Below, piece after piece: positions 43,565-52,759 of a DNA stretch of 64,000 nucleotides. The stretch spans positions 1,364,001-1,428,000 of the forward strand of contig JBJLEF010000001.1 of NCBI GenBank assembly GCA_045565995.1. The letters run 5' to 3'. Origin of the DNA: UBA721 sp002705165 (lineage in GTDB: Bacteria; Planctomycetota; Planctomycetia; Pirellulales; Pirellulaceae). The position numbers were made by a program, and so were the translations under genes. The notes below the pieces were generated by a model. That model did not search any database. It was not told where the DNA came from and saw only the letters and a program-made list of their open reading frames with translations. Position 1 is the first letter of the stretch, and each line of letters begins with the position of its first letter.

Positions 43565-44521
43565 TTACGATAACCAGTGGATGACCTGGTCATCCATCCA
43601 GCGTTTTCCTTGGCGCGCCAGGAAACCCAGATGACCTCCAAATTCAGTACGAATAAGAGTTGTCGATTCCGATAATTGAGCGTCGTCAAATATTTCCGCT
43701 GGAACGACGGGATCGTCATTCGCAACGAGCACTGTTGTGGGAACCGTGATTTCGCTTAAACGGTCTTTGCTGCTGGACTGTTGATAGTAGTCTGCCGCAT
43801 CAACGAAACCGTTGAGTGGAGCGGTAAATCGGTTGTCAAAGTCGAACAATGTCTTGGGGAATGGTGCAAGTTGGGTCCACGGGCAATCGGGGTAGTATTT
43901 ACGACGTTTAATAAGGTCTTTTTTCAAAGAGCGAATAAATTGGCGGTCATAGAAGCCCAGATACTTATCTGTAATCATCTGGCTTGAGTAAGCCAGATCA
44001 ATTGGAGGGCAGATAGCGATGGCGTTCGTTATCTGTAGTTCAGGGTATTCACCCAGTTCTGCCAAAAGTTTGAGCAGGATGTTACCACTTAGAGAGAATG
44101 CCACAATTTGAATCGCTGGTTCTCCTGTAAGCTCCTGGATCCGAAGTGCGGTTTGGGCAAGGTCATCACTGGCCCCGGCATGGGCCGTTTTCCTCGCGAT
44201 TGAAATGCCCTTACCGCAACCTCGCATATCCATTCGATAGATATTGCGAGATTGACGACGCAGGCGATTGGCGATTCGAATCATATAGGAAGATTGGTGA
44301 GAACCACCCAGGCCATGAACAAGAAGTACAGGAGGTGCAGGTGACTTTACTACTGTGGAGTCGTCATAAATATAGAGTTGGTCACCGTCCGGTAAATCAA
44401 CAGTCAGTTGGTTGCTGTCCTGTAAGGGGATCGTGCCACCAAAGAGTGCTGCGAGAATTGTCTGCCGGTGACGACAACTCAGGAATCGACGAGGAACGAA
44501 CTCAGTCGTGCTTTTAGCCAT
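43565..44521 (-). CDS. YheT-like alpha/beta fold hydrolase
   Basis: A 318-residue alpha/beta hydrolase of the YheT/ABHD1-3-like family. The sequence opens with RRFLSCRHRQTILAALF, typical of this group, then PPVLLVHGLGGSHQSSYM, YRMDMRGCGKG and the nucleophile elbow AFSLSGNILLK, with the acid in VLVANDDPVVPAEIF and the His in FGGHLGFLA. Eukaryotic relatives are phospholipases or esterases; the bacterial function is not settled. No signal peptide, so it is cytoplasmic or peripheral. The ATG overlaps the stop of the oxoprolinase gene in an eight-base ATGGCTAA, suggesting co-translation. A link between the two activities is not obvious. Confidence 0.87.
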   Translation of the reverse strand: MAKSTTEFVPRRFLSCRHRQTILAALFGGTIPLQDSNQLTVDLPDGDQLYIYDDSTVVKSPAPPVLLVHGLGGSHQSSYMIRIANRLRRQSRNIYRMDMRGCGKGISIARKTAHAGASDDLAQTALRIQELTGEPAIQIVAFSLSGNILLKLLAELGEYPELQITNAIAICPPIDLAYSSQMITDKYLGFYDRQFIRSLKKDLIKRRKYYPDCPWTQLAPFPKTLFDFDNRFTAPLNGFVDAADYYQQSSSKDRLSEITVPTTVLVANDDPVVPAEIFDDAQLSESTTLIRTEFGGHLGFLARQGKRWMDDQVIHWLS

Positions 44522-47500
44522 TTATATTTCCCCAGCCGCCACCGCCGGGTGTCTCGATCGTCAGTTGATCGCCAACATTGACGTCTAATTGTTGGCGATT
44601 CTTCAGCAATTCTTCGCGACCGTCGGCAAACAATACTTTATTAACCCCGGATTGACCTGCTTCACCTCCTGCTAAACCGGCGGGACGGTTCTCATTGCGG
44701 CGTTGAGTCAGTAGAGAGACCGTAACCGGTTTCAGGAATGTCATTTGACGGATAATTCCATTTCCACCTCGATATTTACCTTTTCCACCGGAATGCGTAC
44801 GAATACTGAATTGCTCCAATCGAACGGGGTATCGACGTTCTAAAATTTCAGGATCCGTGATTCGAGTGTTGGTCATGTGGGTGTGAACGGCATCAGCTCC
44901 AGCAGCTTCTGGAGTGGCACCCGCTCCTCCGCAAATTGTCTCGTAGTACCCAAAAGATTTGTCGCCAAACAGTAGATTGTTCATAGTCCCCTGACTGGAT
45001 GCTGCTAGTCGTAATGCTCCGATAAGTACATCCACGATACGTTGCGAGGTTTCCACATTTCCTCCAACAACGGCTGGTGAATCTGCCGGTGTTAAACCAG
45101 GTGTGGGGTTTAAAAAACAATCCGGCAGGACGAGCGTGACTGGCGCAAGTACTCCCTGATTAAGTGGAATGGGTTCATCAATTAGAAGCCTCAGAACGTA
45201 GAGTACTGCCGCTGTTACGATGGCTCGGTTGGCATTGAAGTTGATTGGCAAGACTGACGAGGTTCCCGTGAAATCGAGTTCGGCCGCATCCCCATTAATT
45301 TGGATGCGGACGTGGATTTTCGCCTCGTAATCCTCCGTAAAGTGTTCATCTAGATAATCCTGATATTCATACAGGCCATCAGGAATAGCCAGCAGTGCCT
45401 GGCGTGTTTTCGTGGCAGCGGCATCTTGTATTAATTTCATGTATGCCAATACCGTCGATTCACCATGGGTTTCCATCATATGATTGAGATCATTTGCTCC
45501 CCGGCGATTGGCAGCCACCTGGGCATGAATGTCTGTCATATTGGCTTTGGCACTTCGTGAGGGGAATTCACCCGTGGTTAGCAAACGGCGAAGTTCCGCT
45601 TCCCGGGAAATGCCCCCATCGATAATTTTTTGTGATCGAATGAGGATGCCCTCTTCTGCCAGAGTTCTGGAAAAAGGAGGCATTGAACCCGGTGTGCAGC
45701 CGCCGATTTCAGAGTGATGTGCGCGACTGGCGGTAAAGAAAATTCGTTCATTGTCGGAATTAAAGACTGGCGTGATCACAGTTATATCGGGTAGGTGCGA
45801 GCCTCCCCGATAGGGGTCATTGGTAATGAAGACATCTCCGGGAGCAATCAGGTCGTGATCTTCGATGACTGCTCTGACTGATTCTCCCATAGCTCCCAAA
45901 TGCACAGGAATATGAGGAGCATTAACGACTAGTTCGCCTTCGGCGGTGAAAATGGCACAACTGAAGTCCAGTCGCTCTTTGACATTCACACTGCTGGAGG
46001 TGTTTTGTAGCGTGAGGCCCATTTGGTTGGCCACTGAGACAAAGTAATTATTGAAAACCTCCAACATAGCTGGGTTGGAGGTGTCCTTCTGAACAGGGGC
46101 AATGTTTTGTGGGGAGGAGACTGATTTTAGCAGTATTTCAAAGTTGCTCAGTACGATCGCTTGCCATCCCGGTTCGATAAAAGTCGTTGAGATTTGTTCG
46201 GTAACGATAGCCGGTCCAGCAATCAATGCCCCAGGCGATAATTCAGAGCGCTGAAAGCGTTGAGCTTCATGCCACCTCCCGTGATGGAATACCGATGTTG
46301 TAGCAGTACTCTTGCATTCGTGAGTTGGGGGTTCATGAGAGTGGGGGAATGGAGTCCCGGAGTTACCAGTCGCTTCGATTCTTAGAGTCACCAATTCCAG
46401 TTGCTGCGAGTATTCAAAGCCATACTGTCGCAGGTGCTGGACTCCAAACTGCGATGCTATTTCCGCGGCATCGACCTTCCAGGCGAATGCCGTGACAGGA
46501 GACTCAATGAGAGGAATTTGCAGGGTGGCGTCCACTCCCTGGGGGCGTATCTCAGCCACGATTCGTAGGGAGATATCAGTGGAATTATATCCCTCCTTGG
46601 TAATCTGACGCCTTAGTCTATCAGTCGTTTGATAGATTTGTTCGGCCAAATCCCCAAACAGTTCTTGGTTGAGGGCTTTATAGATTCCCAGATCAGCTTG
46701 CCGTTTTACATTGGCCTGTCCCATTCCATAGGCTGATAAGATTCCCGCATCAGGGTGATTCAGAATCGTCGATATGTTTAACAGATTGGCGACGCCACAA
46801 GCATGCTGTGCCGCTGCGCCTCCAAAATTGACCAAGACGTAATCGATGGGATCATATCCCCTGGCGACACTAATGTTCCCGATGGCTTGGGCCATATTGT
46901 GATTCGCGATGCTCAGAAAAGCTTCCGCCAATTCATGGATTCTATAGATGTAACCAGTCGAGATCTCAATTTGTTTGCAGAGTTCTACTAAGCGATTGTT
47001 GGCTGCATCGCGACAGAGTGGAATCGAGAACTGGTCAGCAAGAATACGTCCGAGAACCAAATTTAAATCAGTAACGGTTAGCGGGCCTCCGGCACCATAA
47101 CAAGCCGGCCCCGGGTCGCTGCCTGCGCTTTGAGGGCCTACGGTTAATTTGATTCCGTCGAAGCTACAGATGGAGCCACCGCCAGCGGCGACAGTTTCAA
47201 TAGCAAGCATCGGTGTCACGATTCGCACGCCAGCTTTTTGCGTCTCGTACTCATATTCAAATTGGCCGTCAAATCTCGAAACATCGGTGCTAGTCCCACC
47301 CATGTCGAATCCGATGGCTTTCCCAAACCCAGCTTGTGTGGCAACACTGCTGAATCCAATGACGCCTCCTGCAGGTCCTGAAAGGATACTGTCCCGACCA
47401 CTAAAGCTGCCTGCTTCAACCAGTCCACCGGCTGAAGTTAACAGGCGGATGGAAGACCCTGAATGCAATTGCCGTGTGATGTTATCGATATATTTTGTTA

Positions 47501-48371
47501 GTACCGGATTGAGATAGCTGTTTACTACGGTGGTGTCTGCACGGGAGACAAGTTTGATGAGAGGTGAAATCAGGCTGGAACGACTAACATCTTCAAAACC
47601 AACTTCTCTGGCCAGTTGTTCGATGCTGATTTCATGTTTGTCACAGATAAATGCATTCATCAGACAGATGGCCACGGATTGGAATCCCTGAGCTTTTGCC
47701 TCGATGAGTGCTTGGCGGAGGGTTTCTGGTTTCAGCACCTTAAGAATGTTTCCGTGCGTGTCAATACGCTCGTTAACTTCCAGCACCGATTCAAAGAGTG
47801 GGGTGTGTTTTTCGATATTCAGTGTGAATAGCTCCGGACGATCCTGATTACCGATGCGAAGAATATCGCCAAAGCCTTTGGTAGTGACGAAAAGTGTTCG
47901 AGCCCCACTTCGAGTAAGCAACGCGTTAGTGCCTCGGGTTGTACCGAGACGCAGCGTAACCGGAGGTAGTGGTTGGTGGATTGGGATCTCAAGTAAATGA
48001 TGGATCCCAATTATCGGAGCCTCCAGATTAGTGTGGATTTCATAGCGGAGTCCAATGGCTTCCGAAGGAATTGCTCTTTGAAGCTCAAGAGTTCCATTTT
48101 GTGTGCTAACAATCGGAGCTTCAAAATCCAAGTTGCATTGCCGATCGGCGACACGAAAGGTAGCCCCATTCCAAAATTCATCGACGTCATCTTGTCTTCG
48201 AGCATCCTGGATGAATCGGCCCTTCGCGGACTCGATGACTCCGGGCGTAATGGCAGAGCTTAGGAGTTTGTGACGACGCAGCGATTCCCGGGAGCCGTTG
48301 TGCTGGTGCGCTATACAATCCGTGAACGTTCCGCCGACATCAATCAGGAATTGCCAAGACGTGCTATCCAA
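44514..48371 (-). CDS. Fused 5-oxoprolinase / hydantoinase (HyuA-HyuB type)
   Basis: A 1285-residue cytoplasmic ATP-dependent lactamase. The first half is HyuA-like: FLIDVGGTFTDC at 8-19, LGTTRGTNALLTRSGA, VTTKGFGDILRIGNQ, then the ASKHA-type ATP site ILSGPAGGVIGFSS and GFDMGGTSTDVSRFDG. The second half (from about 725) is HyuB-like: EVFNNYFVSVANQMGLTLQN, FTASRAHHSEIGG, PGSMPPFSRTL and the Gly-rich C-terminal ETPGGGGWGN. This one-chain design matches eukaryotic and some bacterial 5-oxoprolinases, which open 5-oxoproline to glutamate, so that is the best guess; hydantoinase or acetone carboxylase-like activity is the alternative. Followed by the overlapping YheT-like gene; the PQQ gene lies six bases upstream. 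Confidence 0.93.
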   Translation of the reverse strand: MDSTSWQFLIDVGGTFTDCIAHQHNGSRESLRRHKLLSSAITPGVIESAKGRFIQDARRQDDVDEFWNGATFRVADRQCNLDFEAPIVSTQNGTLELQRAIPSEAIGLRYEIHTNLEAPIIGIHHLLEIPIHQPLPPVTLRLGTTRGTNALLTRSGARTLFVTTKGFGDILRIGNQDRPELFTLNIEKHTPLFESVLEVNERIDTHGNILKVLKPETLRQALIEAKAQGFQSVAICLMNAFICDKHEISIEQLAREVGFEDVSRSSLISPLIKLVSRADTTVVNSYLNPVLTKYIDNITRQLHSGSSIRLLTSAGGLVEAGSFSGRDSILSGPAGGVIGFSSVATQAGFGKAIGFDMGGTSTDVSRFDGQFEYEYETQKAGVRIVTPMLAIETVAAGGGSICSFDGIKLTVGPQSAGSDPGPACYGAGGPLTVTDLNLVLGRILADQFSIPLCRDAANNRLVELCKQIEISTGYIYRIHELAEAFLSIANHNMAQAIGNISVARGYDPIDYVLVNFGGAAAQHACGVANLLNISTILNHPDAGILSAYGMGQANVKRQADLGIYKALNQELFGDLAEQIYQTTDRLRRQITKEGYNSTDISLRIVAEIRPQGVDATLQIPLIESPVTAFAWKVDAAEIASQFGVQHLRQYGFEYSQQLELVTLRIEATGNSGTPFPHSHEPPTHECKSTATTSVFHHGRWHEAQRFQRSELSPGALIAGPAIVTEQISTTFIEPGWQAIVLSNFEILLKSVSSPQNIAPVQKDTSNPAMLEVFNNYFVSVANQMGLTLQNTSSSVNVKERLDFSCAIFTAEGELVVNAPHIPVHLGAMGESVRAVIEDHDLIAPGDVFITNDPYRGGSHLPDITVITPVFNSDNERIFFTASRAHHSEIGGCTPGSMPPFSRTLAEEGILIRSQKIIDGGISREAELRRLLTTGEFPSRSAKANMTDIHAQVAANRRGANDLNHMMETHGESTVLAYMKLIQDAAATKTRQALLAIPDGLYEYQDYLDEHFTEDYEAKIHVRIQINGDAAELDFTGTSSVLPINFNANRAIVTAAVLYVLRLLIDEPIPLNQGVLAPVTLVLPDCFLNPTPGLTPADSPAVVGGNVETSQRIVDVLIGALRLAASSQGTMNNLLFGDKSFGYYETICGGAGATPEAAGADAVHTHMTNTRITDPEILERRYPVRLEQFSIRTHSGGKGKYRGGNGIIRQMTFLKPVTVSLLTQRRNENRPAGLAGGEAGQSGVNKVLFADGREELLKNRQQLDVNVGDQLTIETPGGGGWGNING

Positions 48372-48377
48372 AAGACA

Positions 48378-49631
48378 CTAGCTCTTCTTAGGACCAACAC
48401 AGATCAACTGTGAATAAGTACGTATATACATACGGCCACCTGAAACAGCCGGAGTGCTGCGGCAATCTTCACCAAGTGGATTCTTTGCAAGGACTTTGAA
48501 TTCTTTGCTGGCAGCAATGACGTGTACGATTCCCTCTTCATCCACGCAGAAGAGTTTATCACCAACGCGAATAGCAGAACCGGAGAATGCGCAATCAAGC
48601 CGTTTTTGATAATAGATTTCCCCCGTTTTTGTGTCCAAGCAGGAAAGGATGCCTTTGTCATAAAAGCAGAACATCAGTTCGCCTAAGCAGACCGACGTGG
48701 GGACATAGGGTGCAGACCGATCCAGTTTATAACTGACAGCGGGTTCTTTGCCAGGCTTAATAGCCGCGACATAATTACCGCCACCACCAGAGCCAGTCGA
48801 GCCAAAGATATGCCCACCTGAGAAGAGAGGAGAGGAAACGGTTCGTTTGTCGAAAGCTTTGACGGCCCAGTTCTCTTCACCGGTTTCAGGATTCAGGCTA
48901 TACATGCCGTCGACCGTGTTCGAACAAATTATTTCGTCACCATTTTCACCCGGATAGATTGCGGGAACACTATAGCTTGCAGAGGCTGTTCCGCGGGGGG
49001 TTTTCCAAATGATCTCACCGCTTTCTTTCTCAAAAGCATAAAAGTAGCTTTCTCCGGGCTCGATTCCCTCAGGAAGTTTATTATTGGCCTGAGAGGCGTT
49101 CAGCAGAATTTTGTTTTCGTAGATTACAGGGGAGGTACCGAATCCGTGTTGGCTGGACCAGGCACCTAAATCTTTTGTCCAAAGCTCATTACCGTCATGA
49201 CTATAAGCTTTGACCAATGTGTGTTGGGGATCGGACCAGGCAAAGATCACCATCTCTTCGTCAACGACTGGTGTGCAGGAAGCGTAGCTTGAACGTAAAT
49301 GCAATTTATGTGTTGTCGATTTGTAATCATGTTGCCAGAGTATCTTTCCTGAATTTGCATCCAGACACAATACATAGCGTTCAGCAGTTTCAGGATCAGC
49401 GCTAAGAAGAAATACCTTCTCGCCCCACAAGACAGGGGATGAATGCCCAATACCTGGTAATTCAGCTTTGAAGACAATGTTCTCGTCAGACCATTCAGCT
49501 GGGAAGGACTTGAGGCTTGAAACGCCTTGACCATTGGGGCCATGAAATCGAGTCCATTCTTGAGCTGATGCCGACTGAAATACGAACAAAACGCTGGCGA
49601 ACACTGCCAGGCACTGGGAACGGCTGATCAT
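48378..49631 (-). CDS. Secreted PQQ-like beta-propeller protein
   Basis: A 417-residue exported protein with a signal peptide (MISRSQCLAVFASVLFVFQS, cleavage near ASAQE). The mature part is a seven- or eight-bladed propeller of the PQQ-dehydrogenase/BamB type: repeated blades such as LCLDANSGKILWQHDY, AFEKESGEIIWKTPRG, YSLNPETGEENWAVKA and LDTKTGEIYYQKRL, each with the G-x-x-x-W signature. The N-terminal WTRFHGPNGQGVS is the hallmark of a large planctomycete family of PQQ-repeat proteins. There are no catalytic residues of PQQ alcohol dehydrogenases evident, so it is likely a binding or scaffold protein. It lies six bases upstream of the oxoprolinase gene and probably shares its transcript, without a clear functional link. 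Confidence 0.9.
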   Translation of the reverse strand: MISRSQCLAVFASVLFVFQSASAQEWTRFHGPNGQGVSSLKSFPAEWSDENIVFKAELPGIGHSSPVLWGEKVFLLSADPETAERYVLCLDANSGKILWQHDYKSTTHKLHLRSSYASCTPVVDEEMVIFAWSDPQHTLVKAYSHDGNELWTKDLGAWSSQHGFGTSPVIYENKILLNASQANNKLPEGIEPGESYFYAFEKESGEIIWKTPRGTASASYSVPAIYPGENGDEIICSNTVDGMYSLNPETGEENWAVKAFDKRTVSSPLFSGGHIFGSTGSGGGGNYVAAIKPGKEPAVSYKLDRSAPYVPTSVCLGELMFCFYDKGILSCLDTKTGEIYYQKRLDCAFSGSAIRVGDKLFCVDEEGIVHVIAASKEFKVLAKNPLGEDCRSTPAVSGGRMYIRTYSQLICVGPKKS

Positions 49632-49680
49632 ATGAGCTTCTCATAAAAGAAAGGAGTGGTTGGTAATTAAGCTTAATATT

Positions 49681-49697
49681 ACCCGTCTTTGCCGGGT
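49681..49697 (-). terminator. Possible weak terminator after the MFS gene
   Basis: A five-base GC-rich stem (ACCCG at 49681-49685, CGGGT at 49693-49697) with a seven-base loop lies about 20 bases past the MFS stop codon. On the minus strand it is followed by AATATTAAGC, which is not a good T-tract, so termination would be partial. Confidence 0.3.
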
Positions 49698-49717
49698 CAC
49701 GCAATTTAAGCAATTGA

Positions 49718-51007
49718 TTATTCGTTCGCCGTAGTGCCCGCCTCAGTTACGTCAAAGTCTTTACCACGTTTGGACGTCAAAACGATTAGCAAGACACCCA
49801 AAATCATGAGCCCGGTGGCAACATAATAGGGCATGTTGAGTTGGATGGTGAGAAGTGGGATACCAATCCCTGAGCCGACAATTCGAGCCAGAGAACTCAC
49901 ACTTTGGCCAACGCCCATAATGGTTCCCTGTTGGGTGGGGTCACTACGTCTGGAAAGCATCGAATTGAGTGAGGGCTGCAAAAAAGAAAACCCTGTAACC
50001 ACGATCCCCAAAGCTAGATATAAAAGCCCGCTACTTTCTTGCTGGATCGCCATGATCATAGTGGCAAAGCCAATAATTTCGAATGTCGCACCTGTCATTG
50101 CCAGTGATGCATCCGAGCGTTTCCCTGCCATCCGACGGACAATACCGCCCTGAACTAAAGACAGGGTCACCCCAATGAATGCAAACGTCCCACAAATTTC
50201 AGAATAGGAGAATTCGAAAGGGCTTTGTTCTAAATGCTTGGAACTACCTTTGATGAGCAGGGATAAAGTGGTTTCAAAATTTGCAAACGAAAAGATACAT
50301 ACAAAAATTGAAACTAGAATGAGGCCGATCGAAGGAATGGAAAGAGCTTGCTTCAGGCCGTTTAAATCAAAGACCTTATGGCCTGCTGTTTCACTGGACT
50401 CGGTACGTGATTCGGGCAACTTCTTGCTAGCTAAGAGTAAGGCTGAAAACGACAAAATGGCTGCAATATATCCTGGCCATGCATTGGGTGCTGCGCCATC
50501 ACCGACAACCGCAGCCATGCCAAGTAAAGGGCCAAAGGTAAATCCGGCACCGAAAGCCATGCCGATCAAAGCCATCCCTTTCGCTCGCTTCTCAGGTGTG
50601 GTGGTATCGGCGATATAAGCTTGAGCTGTGGAAATGGTGGCTCCAAAAATACCCGCTCCAATTCGTGAGACATAGAGCAAGAGCATCGTGGTGGCAGCAT
50701 CATTGGCGATTGTTGTGGCCAAGCCAAACAGCGTATAAAAGATCGTCGAGCCTGCTAAGCCAATCATGATAATGGGCCGCCGGCCATATTTGTCCGACAG
50801 CTTGCCCCAGAATGGAGCAAAGATGAATTGCATCGCTGAAAAGCTTGCCATCAGCAGGCCTAGTTGCAGTCCGGCGTTGCTTGATTCTGCCAGATAATAC
50901 TCGGCATAAACTGGTAACAATGGCAGAACCAGTCCAAATCCTAACAGGTCGATAAAAACCGTCAGGAAGATAACAAATAGAGAGCCTTTGCGAGGTTCGT
51001 CGATCAT
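49718..51007 (-). CDS. MFS transporter (TetA/multidrug-efflux-like)
   Basis: A 429-residue carrier with about twelve membrane helices. It has the antiporter-type motif A between helices two and three, APFWGKLSDKYGRRPIIMIG at about 65-84, and motif C-like AGIFGATISTAQAYIADTT in helix five. The overall sequence, starting FLTVFIDLLGFGLVLPLLPVY, resembles TetA(B/C)-like and DHA1-family drug:H+ antiporters common as unspecified transporters in bacteria. The substrate cannot be inferred. It stands alone between the DUF971 gene and the PQQ gene; the gaps of about 90 bases on both sides may hold a promoter. The ATG at 51007 directly precedes the first helix. Confidence 0.9.
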   Translation of the reverse strand: MIDEPRKGSLFVIFLTVFIDLLGFGLVLPLLPVYAEYYLAESSNAGLQLGLLMASFSAMQFIFAPFWGKLSDKYGRRPIIMIGLAGSTIFYTLFGLATTIANDAATTMLLLYVSRIGAGIFGATISTAQAYIADTTTPEKRAKGMALIGMAFGAGFTFGPLLGMAAVVGDGAAPNAWPGYIAAILSFSALLLASKKLPESRTESSETAGHKVFDLNGLKQALSIPSIGLILVSIFVCIFSFANFETTLSLLIKGSSKHLEQSPFEFSYSEICGTFAFIGVTLSLVQGGIVRRMAGKRSDASLAMTGATFEIIGFATMIMAIQQESSGLLYLALGIVVTGFSFLQPSLNSMLSRRSDPTQQGTIMGVGQSVSSLARIVGSGIGIPLLTIQLNMPYYVATGLMILGVLLIVLTSKRGKDFDVTEAGTTANE

Positions 51008-51103
51008 AGATGCATTACTTCAAGAATGGGGAAATGAGGAAGTCTCTAGTCTAAATACGCGGTTTTGGTCACGCTATCCCCTGTTTTAAGAGCTAAATAG
51101 GAT

Positions 51104-51442
51104 TTAGCTCTCCGCGTCGGCAATAGCGTCCCCCAATTGGCGTAGTAATTCCAGTTTGTAGATGCCCGTATCATGGCCGTCACTAAAAGCGATTGTATAG
51201 GCGTAGTTCCCCAGCGGTTTCACTCCCTGAACCAACAGTGGTTGAGCCTCAGCCGCAGAAATGACGGGAAGTAATTCCACAGGTTGTGGATGGCGTTCGG
51301 CTTCCCGGCAATGCGCACAGGGGCAGTTATCGCGGAGAATCCGGAATGGAATCCTTGAACTCACATTGTCACTCCAGTCAATCACCAAACGATTGTCGTC
51401 TGACAGGCTGATACCAGTGGGATAGCTTGATAATTCACTCAT
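51104..51442 (-). CDS. DUF971 / GBBH-like N-terminal domain protein
   Basis: A 112-residue single-domain protein of the DUF971 type, the fold found at the N-terminus of gamma-butyrobetaine hydroxylase and as a stand-alone or Mrp-linked domain in bacteria. It shows GISLSDDNRLVIDWSDN, then FRILRDNCPCAHCRE with the three cysteines that bind zinc in relatives (NCPCAHC), and YTIAFSDGHDTGIYKLELLR near the end. Stand-alone members are often found with iron-sulfur assembly genes. Here the ATG overlaps the stop of the class V aminotransferase gene by four bases (ATGA), so the two proteins are made together. A metal or sulfur-transfer role is inferred from context only. Confidence 0.88.
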   Translation of the reverse strand: MSELSSYPTGISLSDDNRLVIDWSDNVSSRIPFRILRDNCPCAHCREAERHPQPVELLPVISAAEAQPLLVQGVKPLGNYAYTIAFSDGHDTGIYKLELLRQLGDAIADAES

Positions 51443-52719
51443 GATTGTATGTAACTCGAATTCAGGATGTCGTTTAATGCTGAGATTAACCGGCCAATTT
51501 CTTCGGCGGTGTTGTAATGGACAAGTCCTAAACGCACCATACCTTCGGGCTCTAAGCCTAATTGTTCAGTCAATTCAAGCGCATAGTAGTTTCCATCCCA
51601 GGCATAGATACCACGTTCACCTAATTCGTGAGCTAATTCGGCGGCCGTTAGTTTGGGGTGTGTAATAGAAACTGTTGGAACGCGTTCACTGATTCTCTCT
51701 AGCTCAGTAATGCCGTAGACTTTTAGTCCTTCTACCGATGCTAATCCCTCTAATAATGTTTTGCTTAACTCATCTTCGTAAGCAGCGATCGCTTTATAGG
51801 CGATTTGTAAAGCAGCCCGTCGTTGGAGCGCCCCATCCTCTGCCAGTGTTCTCCCCAGCTCCGCGACGTAATCTACGGCTGCACGTGACCCACACAGACT
51901 GGCGAAATTCTGAGTGCCGGTCATCCACTTGTCAGGAATGGCTGGTGAGGAGGGGCGAACTTTGTAGGCCTCCAATCGTTCGAGGATTTCAGCTTTAGCC
52001 CACAGCACTCCGATATGAGGGCCATAGAATTTGTACGTTGAACAGACCAGGAAATCACAGCCGAGATCTTTTACATCTAGCAAACGGTGAGGGGCGTAAT
52101 GAACGGCATCGATAAAGATCTGTGCCTGGAACTGCCTGGCATAGGCGGTGATCTCTTTTACGGGATTAATTGAACCTGAAGAGTTGGACGCCAGACCGAC
52201 GGCAACCATTCGTGTTCGCTCATCAATTTTAGATTTAAGGTCATCGACATTTAAGGTGCAGTCGTCTTTGTTAATGTCGGCGTATCGGACATCAACACCA
52301 TGGTCTCTGGCAGCTAGAGCCCAGGTCGTCACATTCGCATCGTGATCGAGTCGTGTGACGACGATATTGTCACCTTCCTTCCACGTTTGTGCGACTGCCC
52401 GGGAGAATGCAAACGTGAGCGAGGTCATGTTGGCCCCAAAGACAATTTCCTTCCAGTTGTCAGCACCGACGAAATCAGCGAGTGCCTGATGTGCCTTCTC
52501 AACTAATTGATCGCTTTCACGACTGGTTGCAAATTGGCCGCCATGATTCGCATTACATGTGCAGTAGTAATGGCTGATAGCGTCAATCACAGATTGGGTC
52601 ACTTGAGTACCTGCCGGGCCATCTAGGTAAATCGCAGTTTGTCCGTTGTGTTGTCGTGCAAGCGCAGGAAACTGGTTGCGACAAGCCTGTACGAGTTTTG
52701 GGGTGAGTTGTTGATCCAT
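51439..52719 (-). CDS. Class V aminotransferase, cysteine desulfurase-like (VC1184 type)
   Basis: A 426-residue PLP enzyme of the aminotransferase class V fold. It opens QFPALARQHNGQTAIYLDGP with AGTQVTQSVIDAI, typical of the VC1184-type branch of SufS/NifS-like proteins. The PLP lysine is K230 in CSTYKFYGPH, and the His that stacks on PLP lies in FIDAVHYAPH. The loop that carries the catalytic cysteine in SufS (HHCAQ) reads GNYYA at 376-380, so no active-site cysteine is in place, and desulfurase activity is doubtful. It may be a lyase or selenocysteine lyase-like enzyme. It is coupled to the DUF971 gene by a four-base overlap and lies 40 bases downstream of the PaaK-like ligase gene. Confidence 0.87.
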   Translation of the reverse strand: MDQQLTPKLVQACRNQFPALARQHNGQTAIYLDGPAGTQVTQSVIDAISHYYCTCNANHGGQFATSRESDQLVEKAHQALADFVGADNWKEIVFGANMTSLTFAFSRAVAQTWKEGDNIVVTRLDHDANVTTWALAARDHGVDVRYADINKDDCTLNVDDLKSKIDERTRMVAVGLASNSSGSINPVKEITAYARQFQAQIFIDAVHYAPHRLLDVKDLGCDFLVCSTYKFYGPHIGVLWAKAEILERLEAYKVRPSSPAIPDKWMTGTQNFASLCGSRAAVDYVAELGRTLAEDGALQRRAALQIAYKAIAAYEDELSKTLLEGLASVEGLKVYGITELERISERVPTVSITHPKLTAAELAHELGERGIYAWDGNYYALELTEQLGLEPEGMVRLGLVHYNTAEEIGRLISALNDILNSSYIQS

Positions 52720-52759
52720 CGAGGTCTTATTCCGTCATGCTTGTGACAAAACCAGAAGG

